A stretch of DNA of 64,000 nt from Phenylobacterium sp. (GTDB lineage Bacteria > Pseudomonadota > Alphaproteobacteria > Caulobacterales > Caulobacteraceae): positions 186,001 through 250,000 of the forward strand of contig JADBYZ010000013.1 of NCBI GenBank assembly GCA_020402745.1, in the 5' to 3' direction. Made by a program: the position numbers and the translations under genes. Below the pieces are notes generated by a model. That model was not told the DNA's origin. It saw nothing but the letters and a program-made list of their open reading frames with translations, and did no database searches. Positions 25,653 to 35,612 of this stretch are shown piece after piece (position 1 is the stretch's first letter; each line of letters starts with the position of its first letter).

Positions 25653-26546
25653 GTGCCTGAACTTGCCCACTTTCCCGCCGACGCGGATCCCGACCGGGTC
25701 CAGGAACGCCTCCTCGCTGACGGCGCCATCATCCTGGACGCCGTCCTGACCCCGGGTGAGGCGGACGCCGTCCGCGCCGAGCTCGACCCCTGGGTCCAGG
25801 CCACCGCGCCGGGCCGCGACGGCTTCACCGGCTTCAGGACCACCCGGACCGGCGCCCTGGCCGCCCGGTCCCCGCTCTGCCGGGACCTGATCCGGGACCC
25901 GCGGGTGCTCGCCCAGTGCGACCGCCTCCTGCGACCCGCCTGCGAGCGCTACCAGCTCCATCTCGGCCAGGTGATCCGCATCATGCCGGGCGAGAAGGCC
26001 CAGAGCCTTCACAAGGACCGTTGGGCCTGGGGAACCCATCTCAAGGGCCTCGAGCCCCAGCTGAACACCATCTGGGCCCTGACGGACTTTACCCGGGACA
26101 ATGGCGCCACCCAGGTCGTTCCGGGCTCCACCGGCTGGCCGGACGACCGGCGGGCCGATCCCGCCGAGGTCACCCAGGCGGTCATGGAGCGGGGCTCGGT
26201 CCTGGTCTACACCGGAAGCGTGGTCCACGGCGGAGGGGCCAACCGTTCGGACAGCGACCGCGTCGGGCTGAACATTACCTACGCCCTGGGTTGGCTGCGG
26301 CAGGAAGAGAACCAGTACCTGGCCTGCCCCCCTGAGATCGCCCGCACCTTCGATCCCGTCCTTCAGGACCTCCTGGGCTACGCCATGGGATCCTACGCCC
26401 TGGGCTACTACTCCCCGCCGACGGCGCCGGGGGCCGACCCGGAGGTGGTGCCCCCGAACTACGCCCTCGGGCGCAGGACGGGCGGCTCGTCCCTGGGCTC
26501 CGCCGCTGACCTCGCCGCTCTGAACGGGGGCGTCAGGGGCGGGTAG
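25653..26546 (+). CDS. Phytanoyl-CoA dioxygenase (PhyH) family oxygenase
   Basis: 297 residues with a jelly-roll Fe(II)/2-oxoglutarate oxygenase fold. The iron ligands are H120 and D122 (SLHKDRWAW) and H192 (VVHGGGANRS), with R203 (SDRVGLNITY) placed to bind 2-oxoglutarate. GATQVVPGSTGWP is the usual strand before the distal histidine. Such enzymes hydroxylate small organic molecules. Start is GTG, supported by AAGGGAG seven bases before it. The 3' end overlaps the convergent membrane-protein gene by 14 bases. The substrate is unknown. Confidence 0.88.
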   Translation: MPELAHFPADADPDRVQERLLADGAIILDAVLTPGEADAVRAELDPWVQATAPGRDGFTGFRTTRTGALAARSPLCRDLIRDPRVLAQCDRLLRPACERYQLHLGQVIRIMPGEKAQSLHKDRWAWGTHLKGLEPQLNTIWALTDFTRDNGATQVVPGSTGWPDDRRADPAEVTQAVMERGSVLVYTGSVVHGGGANRSDSDRVGLNITYALGWLRQEENQYLACPPEIARTFDPVLQDLLGYAMGSYALGYYSPPTAPGADPEVVPPNYALGRRTGGSSLGSAADLAALNGGVRGG

Positions 26547-26970
26547 ACCTGCGCAGGGACAGGGCCAGGAACAGGCCGGCCAGGACCACCGCCGCGACGC
26601 TGCCATAGTGCTCGGGTGGATGATGTCCCGAGGCGGGCGGCGACAGCACCCAGCCATGCAGGGCCATCGGTACGCGCTCGACGAGGATCAGAACCAGAAA
26701 GAGGGGCGTCAGGCTTCGGTAACGCAGGGCGACCGCCAGGAGCGCCAGGCCGAAGGCGATCTGGGTCGCTCCCTGCCAGCGAAAGAGGTTGATGACGAGG
26801 TCTCGCCGGTCGCCCATGTCCAGCCCGGCGATCACCCCCGCCCCGCCGTCCGGCAATAAGCTATGGATAAGCCCCGGAACGAGGGTCAGGACCGCTGCAA
26901 GGAGCAGGAACAGGGGCGACCAGGGATGGCCCCGGTAAGCGGAATTGGTGCTGGGCGGAAGGAGGGGCAT
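26533..26970 (-). CDS. Hypothetical inner-membrane protein, about four TM segments
   Basis: 145 residues with membrane segments around LFLLLAAVLTLVPGLI, ATQIAFGLALLAVAL, TPLFLVLILVERVPMA and SVAAVVLAGLFLALSL. No enzyme motif; conserved-looking WQGATQIAFG and HHPPEH. It follows the ABC permease gene by 27 bases in the same direction and could be part of that operon. I do not recognise a characterised relative. Confidence 0.65.
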   Translation of the reverse strand: MPLLPPSTNSAYRGHPWSPLFLLLAAVLTLVPGLIHSLLPDGGAGVIAGLDMGDRRDLVINLFRWQGATQIAFGLALLAVALRYRSLTPLFLVLILVERVPMALHGWVLSPPASGHHPPEHYGSVAAVVLAGLFLALSLRRSTRP

Positions 26971-26997
26971 GGAAGAGGCTCTCCAGAGGGCCAGGGG

Positions 26998-28299
26998 TCA
27001 GGCCCTCAGGCCGAGGGCGTTTCGCAGAATGGCCACAAGACGGGGCGGCCCTTGCGTCAGGGCGCCGGTCCGGTAGGCTTGGACGCCGATCCAGATCGCG
27101 CCGGCCGTCGTCACGGCCATGAGCGCCAGCCCCGTCGCCACCTCCCAGGCGGGCGCGCCGTCGGCGATTCTCAGGAGCATCAGGAACGGGGTGAAGGGCG
27201 GGAAGAGGGCGGCGGCCCGGATAACGGGCGAGTCCGGGGCCTGCAGGGCGGAGACCACGAGGATCAACGGGACGAGCATCAAGAGGCTCAGGGGCGTGGC
27301 GAGGCTCTGGGCCTCCCGGGGCGTTTCACAGAAGGCGGCCAGCCCTGCGAAAATCGATCCGTAGAGCAGGAAACCGAAAACCAGGAAGAGGGTCGCCCAG
27401 CCCAGGAGGCCGTTGTCGAAGATCGCCCCCGCCGCCTCCCGGATCAGGCCGGCCGGCAGCTGGCCCGCCGCCAGGATACCCACGCCGGCCAGTACGCCCA
27501 GGACGGTCAGAAACAGGCACATGACCCCGAGAACCTTGCCGAGCAGGAGTTCTGCGGGGTGGGCTGAGGTCACGAGGACCTCGATGACCCGGCTGGACTT
27601 CTCTTCGACGACGCTGGTCAGGATCATTCCCGAGCCGGCGAGGATCAGGGTGACCAGGAGATAGCTGACCCCCAGGGCGGCGAGTTGCGGCAACCGGTCT
27701 GTCAGGGTCACCCTCCCGGTCCGGGACTCCGGCGAGTAGGTCTCGACGTCGATCCCCGCCTCGAACACCTGCCGGATGTCCGCCTCGGAAAGGCCGAGGG
27801 CCGTCATGCGCCGGTCGCGGGACCACTCCGAAAGGTCGTCCTCCAGGGATCCGGAAAGGTCGATCAGTCGGGCTCTCGGCGTCCAGAGCCTGGCCTCGAC
27901 GGCGTCGGCCCCTCCCGCCAGCACGAGGATGATCGGCGGGTTCGCATCAGGATCCTGCTCCCGATAGAAGGCCTGTATGCGCTCGCCGGCCTCCTGCGGC
28001 GTCTTGACGCCGCTCATGCCGGGCGGAGGAGGCGTCAGGACAGCCGCCTGTTCCTGCGGGAGATTGCGGGTCCGGCCCTCCCGGATCTTCGCTTCCAGGT
28101 ACCGCCCGGGTCCCTCCGCCCCGATCCCGGTGAGATCCAGGATGGCCACCCTGGGCGCCGGCGTGTGGCGGGACAAGAGGCTAGGCAGGATGGCGGTCAC
28201 GCCGAGGACCAGCGGCAGGGTCACAAGGGCGATGAAGAAGCCCGGCGTCAGCAGGTAGGCGAGATACTCCCGCCTCAGGATGAGCAAAAGGCGTCTCAT
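26998..28299 (-). CDS. ABC-2 type transporter permease (NatB/YhaP-like)
   Basis: 433 residues. An N-terminal membrane helix (PGFFIALVTLPLVLGVTAIL) is followed by a large periplasmic domain of about 180 residues and then five or six helices from YLLVTLILAGSGMILTSV onward, containing the typical EEKSSRVIEVLVTSAHPAELLLGK segment of NatB-type permeases. It exports an unknown substrate together with the ATPase encoded just upstream; the start overlaps that gene by four bases. Confidence 0.88.
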   Translation of the reverse strand: MRRLLLILRREYLAYLLTPGFFIALVTLPLVLGVTAILPSLLSRHTPAPRVAILDLTGIGAEGPGRYLEAKIREGRTRNLPQEQAAVLTPPPPGMSGVKTPQEAGERIQAFYREQDPDANPPIILVLAGGADAVEARLWTPRARLIDLSGSLEDDLSEWSRDRRMTALGLSEADIRQVFEAGIDVETYSPESRTGRVTLTDRLPQLAALGVSYLLVTLILAGSGMILTSVVEEKSSRVIEVLVTSAHPAELLLGKVLGVMCLFLTVLGVLAGVGILAAGQLPAGLIREAAGAIFDNGLLGWATLFLVFGFLLYGSIFAGLAAFCETPREAQSLATPLSLLMLVPLILVVSALQAPDSPVIRAAALFPPFTPFLMLLRIADGAPAWEVATGLALMAVTTAGAIWIGVQAYRTGALTQGPPRLVAILRNALGLRA

Positions 28300-29249
28300 G
28301 CGCCGGCAACCTCCGGAAGGCGCGGGCCGGCGCCGGTCAGCAGCAGGAAGGCCTCATGCAAGCCGGGTTGCCGGGATTCAAACCGCCGCACGGCGAGGCC
28401 CCCCCGAAAGGCGGCCGAGAGGGTCTCATGCGCCTCGGCGCCGGGAGCCAGCTCGACCTCCAGGCGAAGGTCCCCGTCGTTCGCGGCCGAGCCTGCGGCG
28501 TTGACCGCGATCACGCCTGGCAGGCCCCGGACGTCGGTCACCTCCAGCCCGCCTTCCAGAACAAGCCGTCCGGGCGCCCGGCTTCGGGCCTCCTGGACGG
28601 TTCCGTCGAAAACCTTGCGGCCGCCGGCCAACAGGAGGACCTGGTCGCAGAGACGCTCGGCGTGCGACATCACGTGGGTCGAAAAGACAATCGTCGCACC
28701 CTTGCTGGACCGCTCGCGGATCAGCGCCTCAAGGCCTTGCTGGTGCGTGGGATCGAGGCCCGAGAACGGCTCGTCCAGGATGATCAGCTCCGGGTCATGG
28801 ATGAGGGTGCAGACCAGTGCGGCCTGCTGCGCCATGCCCTTCGACAATCGCCGGATCTGGGTGTTCGCGGCGTAGCCGAGGCCGAGCTGCTCCAGCATGG
28901 TCCTGGCCTTGCGCCGGGCGACCGCCGGAGCGACCCCCTTCAGTCCCCCCAGGAAGGCCGCCGCCTGCAGAGGGGTCATGCGGGGGTGCAGCCCGCGTTC
29001 CTCGGGCAGAAAGCCAATCCGGTCTCGAACCCGGCGCCCGTCGCTCGCTCCCAGAACGGACATCCGGCCTGAACTTGGGGCCACAAGGCCCAGGATCATC
29101 CGCAGGGTCGTGGTCTTTCCGGCGCCGTTTGGGCCCAGGAAACCGAAGACAGCCCCCGGCGCCACCCGAAAGCTCAGGGCCTCGACAACGGCCCGGTCCC
29201 CGAAGGTCCGGGTCAGCTCGTCCAGCTCCAGTGCGGGAACGCCGGTCAT
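28296..29249 (-). CDS. ABC transporter ATP-binding protein (NatA-like)
   Basis: 317 residues. Walker A GPNGAGKTTTLRM at about 37-49, Q-loop region FLPEERGLHP, signature LSKGMAQQAALVCTLIH, Walker B ELIILDEPFSGLD and the H-loop STHVMSH are intact. A C-terminal domain of about 90 residues follows, as in NatA and drug-exporter ATPases. It powers the ABC-2 permease encoded immediately downstream. It is divergent from glnD, 118 bases away. Confidence 0.93.
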   Translation of the reverse strand: MTGVPALELDELTRTFGDRAVVEALSFRVAPGAVFGFLGPNGAGKTTTLRMILGLVAPSSGRMSVLGASDGRRVRDRIGFLPEERGLHPRMTPLQAAAFLGGLKGVAPAVARRKARTMLEQLGLGYAANTQIRRLSKGMAQQAALVCTLIHDPELIILDEPFSGLDPTHQQGLEALIRERSSKGATIVFSTHVMSHAERLCDQVLLLAGGRKVFDGTVQEARSRAPGRLVLEGGLEVTDVRGLPGVIAVNAAGSAANDGDLRLEVELAPGAEAHETLSAAFRGGLAVRRFESRQPGLHEAFLLLTGAGPRLPEVAGA

Positions 29250-29367
29250 TCATGGGGTCCTTCGCCGTCTGGTGGGATCATGCACCAGCTCGGGCGCTGC
29301 GCCAATTGCGACCCGCCTCGCCGCACCGGCCTGACGCCGGCGGCGAAAAGCGGCTATATCCCTTCCC

Positions 29368-32199
29368 ATGTCCAAGCGCCTGCGCCCGACCCGACTGGAA
29401 CACGTCCTCGACGGCGTCAGCCTGCGCGCGCGCCTGTCCGCCGCGGCGCTGGACGCTATCGGCGACGAGACGGAGCAGAGGCGCCGGGCCCTCGAGATCC
29501 TCCGGCAGGCTCTCTTCCGAGGGCGGATGATCGCCAAGGAGCGGCTGGAGAACGGCGCGGGCGGTATCGAGACAGCGCGTCTCCTCTCCGGCGTGACCGA
29601 CGAGGTGGTTGGGGCCCTTTATGATTTCACCACCGTCCACGTCTTCCGGGCCCGAAATCCCACCGAGGGCGAGCGCCTGGCGCTGATGGCGGTGGGTGGC
29701 TACGGCCGCGGCGCCCTGGCGCCCTTCTCCGATCTCGATCTGTTGTTCCTGCGGCCCTACAAGCAGACCCCGCACGCCGAGAGCGTGATCGAGTTCATGC
29801 TCTATGCGCTGTGGGACCTGGGCTTCAAGGTCGGCCACGCCTCTCGGACGGTGGACGAGTGTCTGCGACTCTCGCGGGAGGATTTCACCATCCGCACCTC
29901 CATCCTGGAGGCCCGTCACCTTATCGGCGACGAGGGACTGGCGGCCGACCTGATCCGCCGCTTTCAGGATGAGGTGATCCGCGGCACGGGCGCCCAGTTC
30001 GTCGCCGCCAAGCTCAAGGAGCGGGACGAGCGGCACCTGCGCGCCGGGGCCAGCCGCTACATGGTCGAGCCCAACATCAAGGAGGGCAAGGGCGGCCTTC
30101 GCGACCTCAACACCCTGTTCTGGATCGCCCGCTACCTGAACCCGGTGGCCAGCGCCGACCGGGCCAGCGGCGTCATCCAGCTGGACATGTTCGATCGCCG
30201 GGAGGTCGCCGGGTTCATCCGGTCCATCGACTTCCTCTGGGCGGTGCGTTGCCACATGCACTTCGCCACCGGCCGGCCCGAGGAACGGCTGACCTTCGAC
30301 CTCCAGCCCGCCATCGCCCGGCGCATGGGCTATGGGGACCGGGGCGACGCCCCGGCTGTGGAGCGTTTCATGCGGCGCTACTTCCTGATCGCCAAGGAGG
30401 TGGGCGCCCTGACCCGCGTCTTCACGGCTAAGCTGGAGGAAGAACGGGTCAAGTCCCAGCCCGGCGGCCTGTCCCGTCTCCTGCCTGGCCGGAGCCGCTC
30501 CCGCCGACGGGAGGTGGCGCCGGGCTTCTACGCCGAGGGCGGGCGCCTGCACGTCGAGGGCCCTGCGGTCTTTGAGGCGGACCCGGTCAACCTCCTGCGC
30601 CTGTTCCTGCACGCCGACCGCGAGGGGCTCGACCTGCACCCCGACGCCTTCACCGCCGCCTCCCGGCACGCGGCGGAGATCGGACCCCGGGTGCGCCGCG
30701 ATCCCGAGGCCGCTGCGGTCCTCCTGGACATCCTCGCCCGCGGCCGCGACCCGCAACGGGCCCTGACCCTGATGAATGAGGCCGATGTCCTCGGTCGGTA
30801 CCTTCCCGAGTGGAGCCGCATCGTCGCCAAGATGCAGTTCAACATGTACCACTCCTACACGGTGGACGAGCACACCCTTCGGGCGGTGGGGGTCATCGCT
30901 GGCATTGCGGACGGCCGCTACGCCGAGGACCATCCGTTGGCCACCGCCATCATGCCCCTGATCAGTGACCGCGAGGCTTTGTTCCTGGCCATGCTGCTGC
31001 ACGACACCGGCAAGGGCGGCGCCGGAGGTCAGGAGAAGGCCGGCGCGCGGGCGGCCCGGCAGGCCTGTGAGCGCCTCGGCCAGACCCGCAAGCGGATCGA
31101 GCTGGTCGCCTGGCTGGTGGAGCACCACCTGGTCATGAGCGACTTTGCCCAGAAGCGCGACATCTCCGACCCCCGGACCGTGGTCGACTTCGCCCGTATC
31201 GTCGAGACGCCCGAGCGGTTGAGACTGCTGCTGGTGCTGACCGTGGCGGACATTCGCGCTGTTGGACCCGGGGTCTGGAACGGCTGGAAGGGCCAACTCC
31301 TGCGCGAGCTTTACCGGGCCACTGAGGCCTATTTCCGGGGCGGGCGTGGGGCCGACGACGCCGCCGCCATCCGGCGCTACCATGAAAACACCGCCTATGA
31401 CGCCCGCATGCGCCTGGCCGAGTCCAGCCCCGTCCTCACGGAATGGGCCCAGTCCATGGAGGACGCCTACTTCACCGCCTTTACCGATGACGAGGTCCGC
31501 GCCCATGGCGCCGTTGTGCGCCGGGCGGCCGAGACCGGTGCGGCCACCGCCTGCCGGATCCGGTCCGACATGAACGCCGCAGAGGTGTCTGTCGCAGCCA
31601 CCGACCGGCCCCGCCTCTTCGCCGACCTCGCCGCCGCCCTCAACCTGGCCGGCGCCAACGTCCTGGGCGCCCGGGTGCACACCTCCCGCCGGGGCGAGGC
31701 CCTCGACGTCTTCTTCCTGCAGGACGCCTCAGGGGCCGCCTTCGGCGCCGACAATCCCCGGGCCCTGGATCGGCTTATGTCCCTGCTGGAGTCGGCCGGC
31801 CGGGGCGAGCCCCTCAAGCGGGATGGCCGTCCGCCGGCCGAGCTCGGCCGGGCTGCGGCCTTCTCCATCACCCCCACCGTCGTGCTCGACAATGACGCCT
31901 CCGAGGCGGCGACTGTGATCGAGGCCACCGGCCGCGACCGGCCAGGCCTCCTGTCCGCCCTGGCCGAGGTGATCGCCGACGCCGGTCTGTCCATCGTCTC
32001 GGCCCATATCGACGGGTATGGCGAGCGGGCGGTCGACGCCTTCTACGTTGTCGACGACCGCGGTCGGAAGCTCGAGGACCCCGGTCGGACCGCTGGCCTG
32101 CGCGCCGACCTCCTCGCCGCTCTGGAGGCCGTCGACGCCCACCCCCATCCCCGCAGCCGGGCCCACCTGCAGAAGGCCAGGGCCAGCATCGCTCGCTGA
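29368..32199 (+). CDS. glnD: [Protein-PII] uridylyltransferase / uridylyl-removing enzyme GlnD
   Basis: 943 residues with the complete GlnD order. The nucleotidyltransferase site GGYGRGALAPFSDLDLLFL has D122 and D124 as metal ligands; an HD domain follows with HTLRAVG and MLLHDTGKG; two C-terminal ACT domains begin at ATDRPRLFADLAAALNLAG and ATGRDRPGLLSALAEVIADAG. GlnD senses glutamine through the ACT domains and adds or removes UMP on PII proteins, controlling nitrogen assimilation. It is followed by murJ at 45 bases, as in other alphaproteobacteria. Start ATG lies directly at the expected N terminus (SKRLRPTRLEHVLDG). Confidence 0.97.
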   Translation: MSKRLRPTRLEHVLDGVSLRARLSAAALDAIGDETEQRRRALEILRQALFRGRMIAKERLENGAGGIETARLLSGVTDEVVGALYDFTTVHVFRARNPTEGERLALMAVGGYGRGALAPFSDLDLLFLRPYKQTPHAESVIEFMLYALWDLGFKVGHASRTVDECLRLSREDFTIRTSILEARHLIGDEGLAADLIRRFQDEVIRGTGAQFVAAKLKERDERHLRAGASRYMVEPNIKEGKGGLRDLNTLFWIARYLNPVASADRASGVIQLDMFDRREVAGFIRSIDFLWAVRCHMHFATGRPEERLTFDLQPAIARRMGYGDRGDAPAVERFMRRYFLIAKEVGALTRVFTAKLEEERVKSQPGGLSRLLPGRSRSRRREVAPGFYAEGGRLHVEGPAVFEADPVNLLRLFLHADREGLDLHPDAFTAASRHAAEIGPRVRRDPEAAAVLLDILARGRDPQRALTLMNEADVLGRYLPEWSRIVAKMQFNMYHSYTVDEHTLRAVGVIAGIADGRYAEDHPLATAIMPLISDREALFLAMLLHDTGKGGAGGQEKAGARAARQACERLGQTRKRIELVAWLVEHHLVMSDFAQKRDISDPRTVVDFARIVETPERLRLLLVLTVADIRAVGPGVWNGWKGQLLRELYRATEAYFRGGRGADDAAAIRRYHENTAYDARMRLAESSPVLTEWAQSMEDAYFTAFTDDEVRAHGAVVRRAAETGAATACRIRSDMNAAEVSVAATDRPRLFADLAAALNLAGANVLGARVHTSRRGEALDVFFLQDASGAAFGADNPRALDRLMSLLESAGRGEPLKRDGRPPAELGRAAAFSITPTVVLDNDASEAATVIEATGRDRPGLLSALAEVIADAGLSIVSAHIDGYGERAVDAFYVVDDRGRKLEDPGRTAGLRADLLAALEAVDAHPHPRSRAHLQKARASIAR

Positions 32200-32244
32200 T
32201 CCCGCCGCTTGACCTGTCGCCGCAGCGGAGCGCATTCAGGTTCT

Positions 32245-33912
32245 GTGAGCGCCACATCCGTCCCGTCGCCCCCGCAGGGTGAGCCGCCGTCCGCCGGGCC
32301 GAAGGCCGGCGGCGGACTGATCCGCGCCTCGATGGTCTTTTCCGGCCTGACCCTCCTGAGCCGCTTTCTCGGCCTGGCCCGCGACCTTGTGATCACCGCG
32401 CGGATGGGCGCCAGCCAGACCATAGCGGCGGACGCCTTCTTCACCGCCCAGGCCTTCTCCAACCTGTTCCGCCGGGTCTTCGCCGAGGGCGCCTTCGCCG
32501 CCGCCTTTGTGCCGGCCTACTCGCGCAAGCTCGCCGCAGACGGCGCGGCTGAGGCCGACAAGCTGGCCTCCGACGCTTTGGCGGTGATGGCGGTCGCCAC
32601 CGTCTTCCTGACCATCCTCGCCCAGCTGGCCATGCCCTGGATCATGCTGGTCTATTCCCCGGGCTATATCGACGACCCGGCCAAGTTCCGGCTGGCGGTC
32701 ATCCTGACCCAGCTGACCATGCCCTACCTGCCCTGCATGGTGATCGCCGCCCTGCTCGCCGGCGTCCTCACCGCCCGGGGGCGGTTCATCGTCTACGGGA
32801 TCTATCCGGTCGTCCTGAACATCGGCGTCCTGGCCGCCGTCCTGCCCCAGACCGATCCTGTGAACGCCGCCTACGCCGCCTCCTGGGCGACCATCGCTTC
32901 CGGGATCGCCCAGGCGGGTCTGTGCTGGTGGGGCGTCCGCCGCGCCGGGGCCCGGATCCGCCTGGTCCTGCCACAGCTGACCCCCGAAGTCCGCCGTCTG
33001 ATCCGGCTGACCATCCCAGGCGCGGTGGCCTCCAGCGCCGTCCAGGTGAACATCTTCATCTCCACCATGCTCGCCTCCCATGTCGCCGGCCTGCGGGTGT
33101 GGATGAGCGTCGCCGACCGGTTCTACCAGCTGCCCCTGTCCCTGGTCGGCACCGCCATCGGCGTGGCCCTCCTGCCCCAGCTCTCAAGGGCCTTCGCCAA
33201 GGAGGACGGCCCGGAGGGCCAGGCGGTCATGGACCAGGCCCTGGTCTTCGGCCTCGCCCTCTGCCTGCCCGCCGCCGCCGCCCTTGTCGCCATGCCGGTC
33301 TACCTGGTGGACGGCCTCTTCACCCGTGGCCAGTTCCTGGAGGCGGACGCCCGGGCCGCCGGCCTGATCCTGCTGCAATACGGGTGGGGCCTGCCGGCCT
33401 TCGTCCTGGTCAAGATCCTCCAACCCGCCTTCTTCGCCCGCCAGGACACCCGCACGCCCATGGTCTTCTCCCTGGTGTCCGTGGTCGTGAACATCGCCCT
33501 CGGCGTGGCCCTCTTTCACGCCATCGGCTTCACCGGCCTTGCCGCCGCCACCAGCATCGCCACCTGGATCACGGTGGCGCAGATGGCCTTCACCCTCCAT
33601 CGCCGGAAGGCCTACGCCCCCTCGGCCGCCGCCTGGAGCCGGATCGCCCGGATCGTTGCGGCCAGCCTCGCCATGGGCGCCCTCCTGGCCCTGGCCGCTC
33701 ACTTCCGGACGGTGCTGGAGGCGCCTCTTGCAGGCCTGTCCCTGATCGGTCTGGGCGCCAAGGAGGTGACCGTGCTCGCCGTCTGCCTGGTAGGCGCCGG
33801 CGTCTATGCCGGCCTGCTCCTGCTGTTCGGCGGCATGAGCCCGGCGGACGTCCGCGCCGCCCTCCGCCGGCCCGCCGGCCAGGCCCCGACCCCCGAGGCG
33901 GACTTGTCCTGA
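32245..33912 (+). CDS. murJ: Lipid II flippase MurJ (MviN)
   Basis: 555 residues, hydrophobic throughout with about 14 membrane helices. The first helix contains the family hallmark SGLTLLSRFLGLARDLVITARMG followed by ADAFFTAQAFSNLFRRVFAEGAF. MurJ moves lipid II across the inner membrane for peptidoglycan synthesis. A GTG at 32245 with CAGG before it is chosen; a TTG-type start 36 bases earlier would add residues lacking homology. A Pro/Gly-rich cytosolic leader of about 28 residues precedes helix 1. Confidence 0.94.
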   Translation: MSATSVPSPPQGEPPSAGPKAGGGLIRASMVFSGLTLLSRFLGLARDLVITARMGASQTIAADAFFTAQAFSNLFRRVFAEGAFAAAFVPAYSRKLAADGAAEADKLASDALAVMAVATVFLTILAQLAMPWIMLVYSPGYIDDPAKFRLAVILTQLTMPYLPCMVIAALLAGVLTARGRFIVYGIYPVVLNIGVLAAVLPQTDPVNAAYAASWATIASGIAQAGLCWWGVRRAGARIRLVLPQLTPEVRRLIRLTIPGAVASSAVQVNIFISTMLASHVAGLRVWMSVADRFYQLPLSLVGTAIGVALLPQLSRAFAKEDGPEGQAVMDQALVFGLALCLPAAAALVAMPVYLVDGLFTRGQFLEADARAAGLILLQYGWGLPAFVLVKILQPAFFARQDTRTPMVFSLVSVVVNIALGVALFHAIGFTGLAAATSIATWITVAQMAFTLHRRKAYAPSAAAWSRIARIVAASLAMGALLALAAHFRTVLEAPLAGLSLIGLGAKEVTVLAVCLVGAGVYAGLLLLFGGMSPADVRAALRRPAGQAPTPEADLS

Positions 33913-34029
33913 GACCGGTTCGGCGCTATTCGCCCCCCATGCTCCGGAAGTCTGAACCCAACCTGCGATGGCGCCGCGGCTGAGCCCGCCGCCCCTTCGT
34001 ACGCCTTCCTTCCGGAGCCCTGCGCCACC

Positions 34030-35064
34030 ATGACCGACACGCCGCCCCCCGCCTATGCCGGCCCCGCCCGCGTCCTGTCCGGCGTCCAGCCGACCGGCGC
34101 CCTGCACCTGGGTAACTATCTCGGCGCCCTGGTGAAGTTCACCCGGCTGCAGCACGAGATGGAGACCTTCATCTTTGTCGCCGACCTGCACGCCATCACC
34201 CAGTGGCAGGATCCGAAGCGGCTGAAGGACCAGGTGCGGGAGATCGCCGCCGCCTACCTGGCCTCGGGCCTCGACCCGAAGGTCGCCACCATCTTCCCGC
34301 AGTCCGCCGTACCGGCCCACGCCGAGCTCGCCTGGGTGTTCAACTGCGTGGCCCGCCTCGGCTGGCTCGACCGCATGACCCAGTTCAAGGACAAGGCGGG
34401 CAAGCACAAGGAGCGCGAGAGCGTCGGCCTCTACACCTACCCGGTGCTGCAGGCCGCCGACATCCTGCTCTACCGGGCCACCCACGTGCCGGTGGGCGAG
34501 GACCAGCGCCAGCACCTGGAGCTGACCCGCGACATCGCCGCCAAGTTCAACCACGACTTCGACGTCCCCGGCTTCTTCCCCCTGCCCGAGGCGGTGGTGG
34601 AGGGGCCGGGCGCGCGGGTCATGTCCCTGCGCGACGGCGCGGCCAAGATGTCCAAGTCCGACCCCTCGGAGTACTCGCGCATCAACCTGACCGACGACGC
34701 CGACGCCATCGCCCAGAAGATCCGCAAGGCGCGCACCGACCCCGAGCCGCTGCCGGAGACCCTGGTCGGGCTGGCCAACCGGCCGGAGGCGCAGAACCTG
34801 GTGGCGATCTACGCCGCCCTCGACGGCCGGACCTCCGCCGAGGTGCTCGCCGAGTACGCGGGCCAGGGCTTCGGGGCGTTCAAGCCCCGCCTTGCGGACC
34901 TTGCGGTGGCGAAGCTGGGTCCGGTGGGTGAGGCCATGCGCCGGTTCCTGTCCGACCCCTCCGAGATCGACCGTATCCTGGCCGCGGGCGCGGAGCGCGC
35001 GCGCGAGGTCGGGGCGCCCGTCCTGGCCGAGGTCAAGGCCGCGGTCGGCTACTGGGCGGGCTGA
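34030..35064 (+). CDS. trpS: Tryptophanyl-tRNA synthetase
   Basis: 344 residues, class I aminoacyl-tRNA synthetase. The HIGH-type motif is HLGN in [14 protein letters not shown] and the KMSKS motif is [30 protein letters not shown] is the typical tryptophan-site strand. It charges tRNA-Trp in the cytoplasm. Length is normal for bacterial TrpS. It lies 117 bases after murJ and 40 bases before the universal stress gene. Confidence 0.97.
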   Translation: MTDTPPPAYAGPARVLSGVQPTGALHLGNYLGALVKFTRLQHEMETFIFVADLHAITQWQDPKRLKDQVREIAAAYLASGLDPKVATIFPQSAVPAHAELAWVFNCVARLGWLDRMTQFKDKAGKHKERESVGLYTYPVLQAADILLYRATHVPVGEDQRQHLELTRDIAAKFNHDFDVPGFFPLPEAVVEGPGARVMSLRDGAAKMSKSDPSEYSRINLTDDADAIAQKIRKARTDPEPLPETLVGLANRPEAQNLVAIYAALDGRTSAEVLAEYAGQGFGAFKPRLADLAVAKLGPVGEAMRRFLSDPSEIDRILAAGAERAREVGAPVLAEVKAAVGYWAG

Positions 35065-35104
35065 GGGCCTTGTCTCCGCGACGACGGCGGGCCACGGTCG
35101 GTCC

Positions 35105-35593
35105 ATGACCTCCCCGACGTCCCCGCCGCGCAAGTTCCTGGTGATCGCCGACGGCAGCGCTGAGTTCGCCGCCGCCCTGCGGTTCGCCTGTCGTCGCGCC
35201 CGATCGACCGGGGGCAAGATCGCGATCCTGCGGGTCATTGCGCCCGCCGTCTTTGAACACTGGTCCGGAGTGCGTGACGAAATCGAGCGCCAGGTCCGCG
35301 CCGAGGCCGCCGAGGAGCTGAAGGCCTACACCCCTCTCGTCCTTACAGAGACCGGCAGCTCGCCCGAGCTCCTCCTCATCCGCGCCGATGACACCCGCGA
35401 GGCCCTGCGCAAGGCTATCAGCGCCGACCGTGATATCAAGATTCTGGTGCTGGCGGCGGCGACCAGCGGCCGCGGGCCCGGCCCCCTGGTCAACTCTATC
35501 GCCCGGGAGGGGGTCCGCTGGGGCGGACGCAACCTTCCCGTCACCGTCGTGCCGGGCGACCTTTCCGAGGCCGAGATCGATGACCTCGCCTGA
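35105..35593 (+). CDS. Universal stress protein (UspA family)
   Basis: 162 residues, one Usp domain. The N-terminal strand KFLVIADGSAEFAAALRFAC, KIAILRVIAP and the C-terminal VNSIAREGVRWGGRNLPVTVVPG follow the Usp pattern; the ATP-binding GxxGxxG-S loop is only partly kept (SGRGPGPLVNS). The ATG at 35105 is chosen because it starts the fold. Stress-related nucleotide binding is a family property. It lies between trpS and the UDP-sugar dehydrogenase gene. Confidence 0.82.
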   Translation: MTSPTSPPRKFLVIADGSAEFAAALRFACRRARSTGGKIAILRVIAPAVFEHWSGVRDEIERQVRAEAAEELKAYTPLVLTETGSSPELLLIRADDTREALRKAISADRDIKILVLAAATSGRGPGPLVNSIAREGVRWGGRNLPVTVVPGDLSEAEIDDLA

Positions 35594-35612
35594 GCCTGAC
35601 AGAGACGCCCCG

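Noticed and set aside
29278-31680. 800-codon open frame on the minus strand
   Set aside because: It is the antisense of glnD in a high-GC region; the sequence is Gly/Asp/His-rich without domains.
33184-35238. 684-codon minus-strand open frame
   Set aside because: Antisense shadow of murJ, trpS and usp, with no recognisable motif.
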